A stretch of DNA of 64,000 nt from Cheiracanthium punctorium. Its lineage: Eukaryota > Arthropoda > Arachnida > Araneae > Cheiracanthiidae. The notes beneath the pieces are model-generated. The model did not search any database and had not been told where the DNA came from. It worked only from the letters and a program-made list of their open reading frames with translations. The stretch is from assembly GCA_038373885.1 (NCBI GenBank), contig JAWZYV010019980.1, positions 868,001 through 932,000 of the forward strand. The letters run 5' to 3'. The translations under genes were made by a program, and so were the position numbers. Below, piece after piece: positions 32,981 through 44,006 of the stretch (its first letter is position 1; every line of letters begins with the position of its first letter).

Positions 32981-33258
32981 ATAATGCTCGGGGACGCACC
33001 GTGCATGTGTGCAATGTGTGAGGCACACACAGGATCCAGATATCAGGGCACCTCCCGGCGTCCCTGAGATTAGGAAAACTGTCACATAATCCTAAGTCTA
33101 TAGGTAAAACTGTCAGCATCTTTTATTAAGGATTTTTGAAAAAACGCCATTTTTTTTTTTTTAATTAGAAGTAGGTGAACAGGTTTTAAAGCCCGAGAGG
33201 CCCCTCATTTGCTTCGCACACGGGCGCAGACCACGGCCGGCGCGGCACTGGCAATGCT
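32981..33258. mobile_element. possible hAT-type element (262 bp)
   Basis: CGGGGACGCACCGTGC at 32989 and the right end GCCGGCGCGGCACTG at 33250 have hAT-like GC-rich ends. The flanking 8-mers ATAATGCT and GCAATGCT match at 6 of 8. An inner inverted pair (CTCGGGGACGC / GCGTCCCTGAG) is also present. TIR similarity is modest. Confidence 0.35.
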
Positions 33259-34269
33259 TTACTTCCATTTTGAAAAACCATCCATAAACTGGCAACTGGA
33301 ACTAATTACCCATTAAGGTTCAACTGATTCTAAGCCTTCCTCTCCAGTCAATAAAACAACAACGAAATAACCTAATTATAATCGAACTTCTGAGCCCTGA
33401 TCGTGATTTGAATCCGAACGTGCTGTAGCAACCAATTTACAAGTTGGGCTGCATTGGCGTCCTACATATCGATGCCTCATGCAGCGGTTGAAGAAACCCA
33501 ATGTATTTTACAGTGTTGCTATGAAGTTTCAATAAATGCCCAAACCTGTATATCGTCAGTGACATTTCGAGGAAACAAAAAAGGAGCTACAATATTTTTA
33601 TGGAAATTTCATAGCCCCTAAAATCCCCTTGTAGGGCTTAATCTGGCAATTCGTGTACATTTAGCTGTCCCCATAATTGAGTTTGAATATCTGTCTGAAA
33701 GTTTTCCAGCTCTATAAACCAATTGCTTACACAGCTCACAGTAAAATGTGGTACATGTCCCCAATCCTGTCATCCCATTATGCATTTCTTTGTGATTGGG
33801 TGGGAGGTGAAGTAACCTTTTGCCAGAGAGATAGCCACTGCACATTTTCTCAAAAAGTGTCATTCCACACTACACTTTCGCTGTGTTTAATGTCACTCAG
33901 CAGTCAATGAGCAGGTTTCAAAAAGGGATTAAAAAAGATGCCCAAATATGTGTTGTAATTGTCGTCCAGAGAAATGCTTCCTACCGAGTTGGATGCGACA
34001 TGAATCAAAGCAGAGATTTACAGATTTTCTGAGAGACCAGACAGTCGTCTTTACCAGTGGCTCACCCAGGATTTTAGTTTAGAATGTCTGGGCTACAAAT
34101 TCTGCAGAACTTGGTTATAGTGACCTCGATTATAGTTATAACTCTCTTATACTGTCAAAATAATCTGTGCCACTTGACTTGCCCTTAGAACAACATGCTC
34201 ACAAGCAATGTAACTCGTTATAGTCAAATAATTATGATCTTTTCAGTATCATTGTGTTTTGTATACATT
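33259..34269. other. unassigned sequence
   Basis: Mixed AT-rich DNA. CAGTGGCTCACCCAGG at 34057 resembles a hAT end but has no partner. GTTATAGTGACCTCGATTAT near 34125 may be a pogo-like relic. No gene recognised. Confidence 0.4.
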
Positions 34270-34395
34270 AACTGTAAATATTTATTTAAAAAAACTTTTT
34301 TTTTGTAAAAAGTACTTTAGAACTAATTTAAAGACAATTTTTAGAAATAAAAAATTGAATTTATTAGGGACAATTTTCAATTTTTAATGATTTTC
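34270..34395. repeat. AT-rich dispersed repeat (TTTAAAGACAATTTTTA)
   Basis: Same order of blocks (AATTTAAAGACAATTTTTAG, GACAATTTTCAATTTTTAA) as at 59800-59945 and 63500-63650. Boundaries and class are unknown. Confidence 0.55.
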
Positions 34396-34466
34396 ACGAG
34401 ACAAAGCTTTGCGGCTGTTTTGCGACACAAGACGGCTCAATTTTTGGTCTCGCATCTATCCCTATT
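34395..34466. mobile_element. CGAGACGAG-family fragment with TA end
   Basis: ACGAGACAAAGCTTTGCGGC, then GGTCTCGCATCTATCCC-TA is the right half of the TA MITE. The left half is missing. Confidence 0.6.
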
Positions 34467-34852
34467 AGTGTGGATTTTTGACTGTCTCTTTTTGCCTAAA
34501 CTTAGCTTTAAAAAAATCTTCCAAGACCGGATTTCGAAATAGGGGCGCCATTGGGCAATGCATCAAACAGATCGCATGTCTCCCTACAGTGAAAAAAAAA
34601 TTTCTTTGTTTGCAACGAAAATTTGGTGGAGCTATTTTAACCGAATGATCTGTTGAATCAACAGAATTTTCATAGACATTTTGTTACATTTTTTTTAAAT
34701 TCAACAAAATTATTCTCTTAAAATAAGGACAAGTTTTAATTAAAATTTCGCAAAATTTTATTCATTTATTTCAACAGAAATTATATTCCGTAAATCAATA
34801 TATTCTGAAATTTTTGAGTTCATTTTGAATGAATGTATGATTGCTATTGTTA
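34467..34852. other. unassigned AT-rich sequence
   Basis: No feature seen other than AT-rich runs. Confidence 0.45.
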
Positions 34853-35036
34853 GTTATACTCAGAGGCGTAGCCAAGGGGGGGGTTAGGGGGGTCATAACC
34901 CCCCCATGAGGAATTTTTTGCCATACAAAATGTATATTCTCCACTACATTATCACACACACGTATACATATATATGAGTTGCAGTAGGCATAACCCCCCC
35001 CCATGAAAAATTTCTGGCTACGCCCCTGGTTATACT
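34853..35036. mobile_element. hAT MITE, CAGGGGCGTAGCCAG family, copy 4 (168 bp)
   Basis: CAGAGGCGTAGCCAAGG ... GGCTACGCCCCTG between exact GTTATACT copies (34853-34860, 35029-35036). It abuts the start of the 173-bp repeat element. Confidence 0.93.
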
Positions 35037-35905
35037 AGTTACTTTACGAACATGTACCATGTAAGGAAAGTATTGTAATCATGAAAAAATTCGAATTCGA
35101 GATTTTGGTGTATTTACACGTTTTGAGGTCTTCTGAATTCATTTATGCTATTTTTACGAGATGTATGTATGTATGTGTGTATGTGTGTTTGTGTGTATGT
35201 GAGTGAACACGATAGCTCCTGAACGGGGCATTCGATTGAGCTCAAATTGGGTATATATGTTATAAACCACCGACGCAAGACCGGTATTGATTTTGGTGTG
35301 TATAGGACTTATAGTTTTTCTACAGGGCTACGACAAAGATTTATTTTATATTATGGCCTATGGGGGAAAATTCTGGAAAGTGCACTAGCGTTTAAACAGT
35401 GCATTCGATTGAGCTCAAATTAGGTATAGATGTTATAAACCACCGTCGCAAGACCGGTATTGATTTTGGTGTGTATAGGACTTATAGTGTTTCTACAGGG
35501 CAACGACAAAAATTTCTTTTACATTATGGCCTATGGGGGAAAATTCTGGAAAATGCGCTAGCGTTTAAACGGTGCATTCGATTGAGCTCAAATTGGGTAT
35601 ATATATTATAAACCACCGTCACAAGACCTGTATTGATTTTGGTGTGTATAGGACTTATAGTGTTTCTACAGGGCTACGACAAAAATTTCTTTTACATTAT
35701 AGCCTATGGTGGAAAATTCTGGAAAATGCGCTAGCGTTTAAACGGTGCATTCGATTGAGCTCAAATCGGGTATATATATTATAAACCACCGTCACCATTT
35801 CTTTTACATTACGGCCTATGGGACGAAATTCTTGAAATTACGCTAGCGTTTAAACGGTGCATTCGATTGAGCTTCAATTTGGTATATATATTTGAATTAT
35901 TCATC
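35037..35905 (+). repeat. 173-bp tandem-repeat element, plus-strand copy
   Basis: A single-copy leader (35037-35160, with ATTTATGCTATTTTTACGAG) and a GT/GTAT tract lead into tandem units. CATTCGATTGAGCTCAAAT starts at 35229, 35402, 35575 and 35748, exactly 173 bp apart. A last, shortened unit starts at 35860. Units differ at few positions. Frames 35399-35611 and 35572-35784 are the same frame in successive units, not genes. Confidence 0.9.
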
Positions 35906-36535
35906 GATTAAAATTTATTTAAATGCTTGGTAATGATCTTAATCGTAAGTGTTCGGAAAGTGGAGTGGAGTCACTCCAGATTTTTTGCTTATTCCGTCAT
36001 TCCCCCTCCCACCCCCCCCTCGAAATTTGAGGTTTTATTGTTAAAAAAAAAAAAAAAAAAAACATATATAATTCAAAGCTGAATTTGCTTATTGAATTTC
36101 GACCAGCGTTGAAATCTACCAAAGAATCTCATGCAGAGGGTTTCCTGACAAATTTGTCAAAGTTGACTTCATCCGAATGGCGTGTAATCATCTCCTAATT
36201 ATTGAATTATTGTCACAATAATCCCTTCACTACTGGAGGTTATCATTCGCTTCCGGATGCGCCCCACCGGTTGGGTGAAAATGAACGGTTTGTGGACAGA
36301 CGTGGGAAAATTTATGTGCGGTGGAGGATTTTAATTGAGTACAATGATGAGGAGTGAAAAATTACAAAGTTGTTGCTTAAGGTGTAAAGGGGGCGCACCT
36401 TGAACTGTTCTGTCAAGAGCTCGATAATTGCAAAATCATTAGCAACTATTCTGTCCCGGAGCACCTTGTGTAATTATGAGACAAATAATAAATGCTGGAG
36501 ACGCCTTCTGTAAGAAATTTAATTTAGGACCTGGT
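35906..36535. other. unassigned; GC-balanced block 36150-36400
   Basis: After an A run at 36042-36061, the block from 36150 is CpG-containing and non-repetitive, with CATTCGCTTCCGGATGCG and GGACAGACGTGGGAAAATTT. It includes the inverted Sox-like pair at 36206-36222. Possible conserved noncoding DNA. Confidence 0.35.
36206..36222. promoter_or_regulatory. inverted ATTGT/ACAAT pair (Sox-dimer-like)
   Basis: ATTATTGT-C-ACAATAAT is a perfect inverted repeat with a 1-nt centre. It resembles paired Sox-type core sites, but no binding is shown. Confidence 0.25.
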
Positions 36536-36957
36536 TTAAAGGTGTTCTACCTGGAGAGCGATTGTCGTCACAGGACTTTTGAAAAACTTTAAAAACAAAC
36601 CCGATTGTTTGTGATTTTCGATTGTAAACCCTCGAAAAAATTAATAGTGCTTCCTCGCCCTATGTACTATGGACTGACACTGACAGTCAAGCTGTATGTC
36701 TTGTGCAACTTTCAGAAAAAATTCATAAGCACAAAAGTTGCCTTCAAAAACGGACCAAGGAATTACCCGTTTTTGGAAATATAGCAAAATTCCGTTTTTT
36801 CCGTACATTTTCGTGACTCCTATTGGTTGTCAGCGCCGGTTCATATAGTGCAATTTGTAAAGAGGCATTCTAAATTTTTCCGCGTCTCTAGCAACTGAAT
36901 ATTTAATTTTTTTAGTGTGTTCAAAAGTTGCATGGTTTTCAAGTGAAACAACCTCAA
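36536..36957 (+). mobile_element. TTAA-GGTGTTC element (Kolobok-like)
   Basis: TTAA at 36536-36539 then AGGTGTTCTACCTGGAGAGC. The body has TGCCTTCAAAAACGGACC and AAAGAGGCATTCTAAAT. The right end CAAGTGAAACAACCTCAAG has a mutated TTAA. Noncoding. Confidence 0.78.
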
Positions 36958-37497
36958 GTTTTTGTTAAAAATAAGTTTATTTCTTGAGTTGTAAGGGGGT
37001 GAGAGTGTGCATTTTTGAAGTTTTCTCAGAAAGGCCTAAAAATTGGGGATTCAATAAGCTCAAGCACCGAGACCATTCTTCCTAAAATCAAAGTTTACTA
37101 GTGAATTTTCTAGAATATTTTATAAAGTGATATTTTTCAAAAAATGCAAAGTTTTCGAGATATATAATCGAAAAACTAAAAAAATGTGCGAAAAATTTTG
37201 TTTTTCGTTTTAAATCCGACCTACTGCAAGATAGAAAGCATGAAATTCGGATTCAGCACCTATATATATATAAAGTGTGGAGTAAATATCTCTTTTGATA
37301 TGCCACACAACCGAAACCCTATACTACTTTGTTTGCTTTTAATTATAATCCACTGTTTGTGGCTCCTAAAGATGGTGACAGTGGTTATAATTTCCGTTCC
37401 ATTCTATTTTCACATTAATTATTGTACTTTATTTGGCTCAGCTTTTATTAATTTAATTTTTTTTTCAAATTGTGGTTACTAATTCTTGCTTCTAGCT

Positions 37498-37498
<1 letters not shown>
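36958..37498. other. unassigned AT-rich sequence
   Basis: The 37186-37482 frame is AT-driven with no known domain. A (TA) patch lies at 37259-37272. Confidence 0.45.

Positions 37499-37529
<31 letters not shown>
37499..37529. repeat. poly-T run
   Basis: About 31 T in a row, possibly a minus-strand retrotransposed A tail, but no adjoining SINE body is seen. Confidence 0.9.
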
Positions 37530-37577
37530 CTGTGAGGTATGTCTTATTTTCAATATGATTTGTGTTTTACTTATTAG

Positions 37578-37830
<253 letters not shown>

Positions 37831-37947
37831 ATAAAATAGCTAAACTTACGTAATATGGAATCCCAAGTAAAACATTAAGTAGTAGCATATAATAACAAAA
37901 AAGTACTGAAAAACTGAAAACATGAAATAAAAATTGATAATCCAGAG

Positions 37948-38150
37948 GCAAGAAACAGGGGCGTAGCCAAGGGGGGGGTTATGGGGGTCATAACCCCCCC
38001 CATGAGGAATTTTTTGCTATACAAAATGTATATTCTTCACTACATTATCACACCTCTATCACTATCTCTATCACTATCTATATATATATATATATGAGTA
38101 GTCGTAACCCCCCCCCATGAAAAATTTCTGGCTACGCCCCTGGCAAGAAA
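37948..38150. mobile_element. hAT MITE, CAGGGGCGTAGCCAG family, copy 5 (187 bp)
   Basis: CAGGGGCGTAGCCAAG ... GGCTACGCCCCTG between exact GCAAGAAA copies (37948-37955, 38143-38150). The interior has gained a CTCTATCACTAT and TA simple repeat. Confidence 0.93.
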
Positions 38151-38714
38151 TATTGTAAAAAACAGAGCTGTCAAAGCTAGAGAGAAGTGGGAAGATAAGC
38201 CAAGTGAGATCACGTGGGCTTAAGCCTAATTTTTCGATCCCAAGCAATGAAGTGGAGATGGAGTGGAAAATTGAAATGGAGTACTCCATTATCAAGTACC
38301 ATAAAAAAAAAAAAAAAACTTCCACAATTTTGACACGTAAACGACAGTTTTGAACTCCGATTGACTGGACTAAATGTTAATTTTTTATGGTATCCTATAA
38401 AACGCCATTTTCATTTAAAATTTTATTTATTATGAACAACTACCTGAAGTGTAAAAATCTGTTTACAGATATGTGGATGCCAAATATGTATGCTGCCCGA
38501 ATTTGGACCAATTAAAAAATTCCTTTACCCGAACAGGGTTCTGGAAAAACCGTTAAACGGCTAAGCAAGATCTTGTTGAATTATTTATACTCAACAAGCG
38601 TACTCATATAGATTTTCATGATTTTGTAATCCTCTTCAAATTTTGAAGAGAAACATAAGCTTTCCTTTCCTTTTGAGCTATCAAGACCTGCTTATTTCAT
38701 TCTTATTCTTATAT
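38151..38714. other. unassigned sequence
   Basis: No gene or element end. A run near 38303-38319. Confidence 0.45.
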
Positions 38715-38866
38715 CAGTGAAACCTTTGAAAGTTGGACACTTGAGAAAAGTGCCCAACTGATAGGGGTATATTTCAGTATTATGGCTACGTTCCGTTCCC
38801 CAGAAAACTGTCCAACAGGCGTCATTTAAGTTAATGGAGATGTCCAATTTGGGAGGTTTCACTGTA
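38713..38866. mobile_element. pogo/Tigger-like MITE (150 bp)
   Basis: CAGTGAAACCTTTGAAAGTT and the inverse CAGTGAAACCTCCCAAATTG form the TIR, with a TA at the right edge. GTTGGACAC and GTCCAAT motifs recur inside. Related pieces: 48484-48640 and 60002-60065. Confidence 0.7.
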
Positions 38867-41224
38867 TTATTATAATATTATTAAAGTTTTGACTGTGACT
38901 TAAAAAAATATTTTTGATGGAAACGAAATTATTTTAGAGAAGTTCCAATGAAGTATTTTGGGTTTTTCCCCCTCCAATGTTTACTGACGTTTAAAAAAAA
39001 AAGAACTGGGGGAAAAAGTTATTCAAGACACGATCTACATTTATCAAAAATTTTTCCTCGATCTTTCCAACGGTTCGACTGCGCAACACTGCTGAACCAG
39101 TTTTTGCCATAAAGGCATAGATAAACAAAGAATACCAACATTTCCTCCTCTCCCCCCTTTTCTGTATAATTATTTTTTTCTTTCTTTCTTTCTTTCTCTG
39201 TCACAGTAAAAACTCCCAACAAAAAAGTGACGGCTTCGAGTTGAAAACCACCACGCCACCGCATGCGGGATGGAAGGTGGTGCCAAACCCACCCGCACCA
39301 CCGCTGCCACACTCTTTACCCACCATCGTTGATTATCGGGCGTAAGTTAATTAAGCGCTTGCAATTTTAACGAGGCCACATAATCAGGATTTGGGAGAGC
39401 ACGCAAGAAACAATAGCAGCGACCCTCCCCCCCCTTTCCCTTCTTATACCATCCACTCACTTTTGATGTCCTCCCCCCCCTTTCTTGCGCGCAGAGGCTG
39501 CGCTTTTAATGAGCTAATTGCGACACCCCCTACATCACTCCGTCTTTATTCGACCCCCCCCTTCCCCCTCCTCCTCCTACTGCGTTCCCATCTACTTACT
39601 TTTACTTTTTACTTTTTTTTTTCACTCTCTGCTTATTTCTTCTCCTTCTTTTGCGACTTTGAATCCAATTTTCGCCGCATTTAATGAGGGGGGCCTCCAA
39701 CCAGACACACATTTCGATACGATGGAAAATCGGAATTAAGCTCCCCCATAATCGTAAATCGTAATCGTTTTTCGGGGCCTTTTATTCCGTGTCGGGGTTT
39801 CGCGCTAACTACCCTTTTCTGGTTCGAGGTTTTGACTTGTTAGAGGGAACAACCCGAGAGCCTTTCCGGATAATCCTTGAGATCCTGGGCTAGCCTTGCA
39901 GCCGACATGTTGTTGCTGGCTCTAGCAATTAATGAGAATTTTTATGACGGAGAAGCATTACGAAAGTGTACAGTCATTTCTCGGATTTCAGAATTCAGAA
40001 ATTAATCTAAAATAAAAATTAAACTTTAAAAGGATTTGAATAATTTTATTTGATTTCAATGTACCATTTATTTTATTTTTCTCAAAAAAATAAAATGCTT
40101 CATTATAGAAACCAAGGTAATATTTTGATAATAATGTGTACAATTTTAAATTCCACAATTAATTTTCATCAACGCGATCTCTGGAAGTTTACATAATTAG
40201 TTTGGCCATTAATCGCTCGATTTTAAATGTTCGGTGTGGTAGAAAAAATCTTTAAGGCTATTCAAGAAACTTTAAAAGTAAATAAAAAATAACCAATCAA
40301 TTTCTTTTTAACTTTTTAATAAAACAACTGCAATTTTTACTTCGATTTTTACAAGCTTTTTTTTTAAAATCAAAAGATGAACGAATATTTAATAACATAG
40401 TTTCCATACCATGACTACAAATTAATATCACACACATACAATGCAGGTCTTCACAATTACTTAGAACTCGTATACAGGTGTCTGGTCTAAAAGTCCCTAT
40501 TCACAAAGTAAATCAAAACCTTATCTAACAATTGTGATCAAAAGCTTTTGAATGTTTTTTCCGCGCATTATCGTTTTGAGACTCTGTATTGCTTCAAAAA
40601 GTTAATGCATACACAAATTAAATTCTATAAAATTGGCCTTCATTGCCAGTACAGGCTCTGATTAATTTTAACTCACCTATTTTAGTGCCTTGTTATTCCA
40701 TTAAAACTTTCTGTACATCTTCCAGCCATACCTGAAAGTGCCGGCCAAGTGTATAGCCCCTTCTGCCATAATTTATAATCTTCGATAGTTTATATTCCGT
40801 TTGTTTGTGTAAATTGGAAAATTCAAGAAATTATTGGAAATTTTCTGTTTACATTATGTATGACTCATATTTCGCAGTTGTTTGATAATAATTAAAATTA
40901 AAAGTGAGAAGTAAAATCAGCTTTTTTTTTTTTTTTTAAATTCTCATAACTCTTAAAACCTGTAGGGAAAATGCACTGCTGTAAATTTTGAAATACACTA
41001 AACCAAAATTTCACGAGGGCAAAACAAGCGTGTTTTTTAATTTTCTATAGCTTACCGCAAATTATTTATCCCTAAGTTATTGATGAATTTGAGAACCTGC
41101 TCGAGTTAGTAAATTGAATAAATTTTAAAATTCTTCGTGGTTGGAAAAATATTATCTGCTTGGTTTAAGCCCCCTCCTCTCATAAGCTTAGATGGTTCTT
41201 TATTTTGCTTTGCATTATACAACA
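38867..41224. other. mostly unique; GC-balanced blocks 39240-39960
   Basis: The region 39240-39960 has pyrimidine-rich DNA with islands such as AGTTAATTAAGCGCTTGC, TTTTAATGAGCTAATTGCG and GCAATTAATGAGAATTT, rich in TAAT cores. Frames 39391-39739 follow C/T runs and carry no domain. From 39970 to 41224 it is AT-rich and unassigned. Confidence 0.35.
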
Positions 41225-42064
41225 CGTATACATAAGGTGACCATACGTCCCGTTTTTAGGTGGCTTGTCCCGTTGTCCCCAAGCATAGCTTCGGGACACC
41301 GTACTGTCCCGTTTTTAGAAAATGTCCCTCTGCAATGTCCCGTTTTTAGAAAGAGAGCAACCCTCGGTAATGATTTCAATAAAGGCCGCTAAAAATCTAA
41401 AATCATCCAACGGCAGTATCTCTAAAAACGGAACTTGACCTCCCTCCCTCCCCTCTCGAGACGCAAAGAAAACCATTCTATGAAGAAAATGATGGGGAGA
41501 TGTATTGTTTTTGTGTTTGTTCTTTTAATGTTCTTTTTTTGTCAACTATTTCAATTTATTTCTTTTTTTAAAAAGTCACATTTCTCTTTTGCTTATGACC
41601 CCCCCCCCCCCGATCTCCATTTTATTTTCCTTTTTCACTGGTTGTCTAAGAATTTTTTTTTTCCTTCCGAATGACAATTTCCTTTTCCCTGTGTGTCCTT
41701 TTGTTTACATTCCTCACTTTCCTGCCTTGTGTCGGATGGTGTTTTTAAAGTCGAAGAAGAGCCTACCCCTTATACCACCCGAAACGTACGTCTTGCAGTA
41801 TTTTTTATAGTATAAGTGTGTTTTAGCAAGTTTTTTTTTTCATTTTACTTTGAAATTAACATTAACAAAAGCTTTTTTGCGCGTTTTCTTAACAACTAAA
41901 AGATACCCAGACCTTTTTTCAGGCGTGTAAATTCAGTCTCCCTACAATATTACCGTAAAAACAGTAGATGTCCCGTTTTGAGGAAGAAAATAAACACACT
42001 ACTGCCAAAAAAGTAGTAGATGTCCCGATTTGAAGGAAAAATAAATGGTCACATTACGTATACA
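41225..42064. mobile_element. hAT-type element with perfect TSD (824 bp)
   Basis: Body 41233-42056. Ends TAAGGTGACCAT and ATGGTCACATTA are inverted, and CGTATACA is exactly duplicated (41225-41232, 42057-42064). GTCCCGTTTTTAG motifs occur repeatedly near the left end, and GATGTCCCG near the right. Frames 41435-41810 lie in low-complexity pyrimidine DNA. A partial relative may lie at 49060-49280. Confidence 0.9.
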
Positions 42065-42869
42065 AGCCCTGTTTGTCGCAGGGGCAAGCAAGGCATAGCC
42101 CCTCTTCCCCGATTTTAAAGGGCACTGTAGGTTTAGACAGCCATGCTTTGAATTTATTTTGAATGTTTAAGATAATGTTTTATTTTTCAATTATGAATTT
42201 CAAGTTATAAGCAACAATAGACGTATTTCTAATTCCACATAGAGAAGTATGTCAACAGATTAAGGAATTCCACTATAAAATGGCACATAAGGCAGATGAT
42301 TTAAAGTAGAACTTGCTCAAGAAAAAAGTTAATATACTTAAATGGTCTGCCATACACATTGTCGTAACGAAAGATTACGTCACCCGGAGTAAACTTTAAT
42401 TTAGCTCATATCTCAGCACGGCACCCGTGACGTTAAAAGCTTTTGGTCATCTTTTGGCGAAAATAAATGAAACATTTAGGTATGAAATTTAGATCCTTTA
42501 AAAAAAGAAAGAAAAGAAAAAAACAGATGCTGGAAAATATATTTTGGACTTTAAGAACTATTTTCTTGGGATTTATTTTCTTAGAGATGCAGGATAACTT
42601 GTGATTAATTTAAGTTTTTGAAAAGCATGCGTTGTAGAACTTTGAGATTTAAAACTGTATGAGAATATATTTGAGACATTTGAGAGGTTGGTTGATTGAG
42701 ACTCTTAGCCAGGAGGCTGTTGTGAGTACGAAGTGAGAATATATTAAAACTTTGAAAAATTATGCTTTGATAATTAGAGAAAACACAATGAGGAAAACGA
42801 TCTTTATTCCTGCTGCCTAACAAATTTTGAAAAGTATTTTTGACCACTTTTCCTCACGAGTTAGGGGCT
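42065..42869. other. unassigned sequence
   Basis: AT-rich with no recognised gene. The frame 42605-42847 minus shows no domain. Confidence 0.4.
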
Positions 42870-42940
42870 GCCCATGTGGTGTAGTGGTTAGGATTCTGTA
42901 CTTCCACCAGGCGGTACGCGTTCGATTCACGGCATGGGAA
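42870..42940 (+). pseudogene. tRNA-Glu-like pseudogene 1
   Basis: Acceptor arms GCCCATG and CATGGGA pair at 6 of 7. A box TGGTGTAGTGGTTAGG and T-arm GCGTTCGATTCACGGC are clear. Loop residues suggest a TTC anticodon (Glu), but the anticodon stem is broken and one base is missing. Probably not functional. Confidence 0.75.
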
Positions 42941-42943
42941 AGC

Positions 42944-42992
42944 GGTTCCATGGTTTAGGTTAGCACTCTGACTTTGAAATGAGTTTGTGGGA
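42944..42992 (+). pseudogene. tRNA-Gln-like pseudogene 1, 3' truncated
   Basis: GGTTCCATGG ... GGTTAGCACTCTG-ACTTTGAA matches the 5' two-thirds of arthropod-type tRNA-Gln (TTG anticodon). The T-arm is lost. It starts 3 nt after the Glu-like unit. Confidence 0.65.
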
Positions 42993-43295
42993 AGTTTTAT
43001 CCACTGATATTGGAATACTCATGTGAAATTTTTGTATAATTCAAGCATTGCGAAAAGCTACTTCAAAAGTTTTTTCTTTAATGCGAAGAACTGCTATGCT
43101 GAATCATTACGCTCTTATAACGAAACATTTATAGTAGCTCAGCACAGTATAACTGAATGCACTCGTCTTTTATTTTTAGCGATTAATTTGTTATTTTTTT
43201 CACCTTTAAGTAAACTTTACGGTGTGGGATTATTTAATCTAGATCCTCTATAAAAGAAGCGCAGTTTTAATACATTCAATCTTATTAAGCAAATG
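42993..43295. other. spacer between the two tRNA-like pairs
   Basis: AT-rich; the 43023-43253 frame has no known domain. Confidence 0.5.
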
Positions 43296-43368
43296 TACCA
43301 TGTGGTTTAGGGGTTAGGAATTCCTTCTTTTCACCCAGACGGCCCGGGTTCGATTCTCGGCGTGGGAA
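43296..43368 (+). pseudogene. tRNA-Glu-like pseudogene 2
   Basis: Acceptor TACCATG / CGTGGGA pairs at 6 of 7. The T-arm CCGGG-TTCGATT-CTCGG pairs fully (one G-T). Anticodon TTC lies at 43330-43332 in the loop TTTTCAC, but only two of five anticodon-stem pairs form. Better preserved than pseudogene 1, yet likely inactive. Confidence 0.78.
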
Positions 43369-43371
43369 GGA

Positions 43372-43440
43372 AAATCCGTGGAGTAACGGTTAACACTCTG
43401 AATCCAGCTGTCCGAGTTCAAATTTCGGTGAAGTGGAGCC
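43372..43440 (+). pseudogene. tRNA-Gln-like pseudogene 2, anticodon deleted
   Basis: Follows the Glu-like unit by 3 nt. GGAGTAACGGTTAACACTCTG joins directly to AATCCAGCTGTCCGAGTTCA, so the 6-7 nt that hold the anticodon are gone. T-arm GTTCAAAT is intact. Confidence 0.7.
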
Positions 43441-43539
43441 TTCATTTTAAAACAAGCTGATACAGAGAATATTTAAAACCTAGATGAATTGCTTGAAGAA
43501 ACTTGCGCTTTATTTGTAACTAAAAATCAATAAATAAAA

Positions 43540-44006
43540 ATTATGTAAAAATGCAATTTTTAAAAAGTAGAAGCTTTTTATTGTGGAGCTCCAAACGGCA
43601 TAAAACAATTTATTCTTACAAAGATATACTATAAATTAATGAAAATTTCAAAACTAAAAAAAACTTTTGAGAAAAATATAGATATTTCACTTTTGTAAGA
43701 GATGAAAAATTTTCAAAATATTCGAGACCTTTGCAGTACAGTTATTAATGACTGAATCAATGTCTTACAAGCAAATACAGCTCAAGTGAAATATTGGACT
43801 GAAATGCTTTTTAAAATATTTTGAAAACTTTTAATTTTTCATCGCTTACAAATGTGAAATATCTATACTTTTCTCAAAAGTTTTCTTAGTTTTGAAACTT
43901 TCGTTCATTTATAGCAAGGATATCTTTGCAAGGATAAATCTTTATTTTATGTTTTTTAGAGCTCCACAATAAAAAGCTTCTACTTCAAAAAATTGCATTT
44001 TTATTT
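43540..44006. mobile_element. large AT-rich foldback element (about 190-bp arms)
   Basis: Arms 43540-43725 and about 43820-44006 are inverted copies. Shared blocks include AGTAGAAGCTTTTTATTGTG, GGAGCTC, AACTTTTGAGAAAA and ATAGATATTTCAC. A 95-bp centre separates them. No TSD is obvious and no protein is encoded. Long-TIR MITE or foldback transposon. Confidence 0.8.

Noticed and set aside
34057..34100. hAT end CAGTGGCTCACCCAGG
   Set aside because: No inverted partner or TSD within about 700 bp; the same applies to CAGTGACGCAC at about 20553 and CAGGGCCTGATT at 24530.
35399..35784. Two near-identical 70-codon frames
   Set aside because: They are the same frame in successive 173-bp repeat units.
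43296..43368. Functional tRNA-Glu
   Set aside because: Anticodon stem keeps only two of five pairs and the D-arm has an extra base, so it was called a pseudogene.
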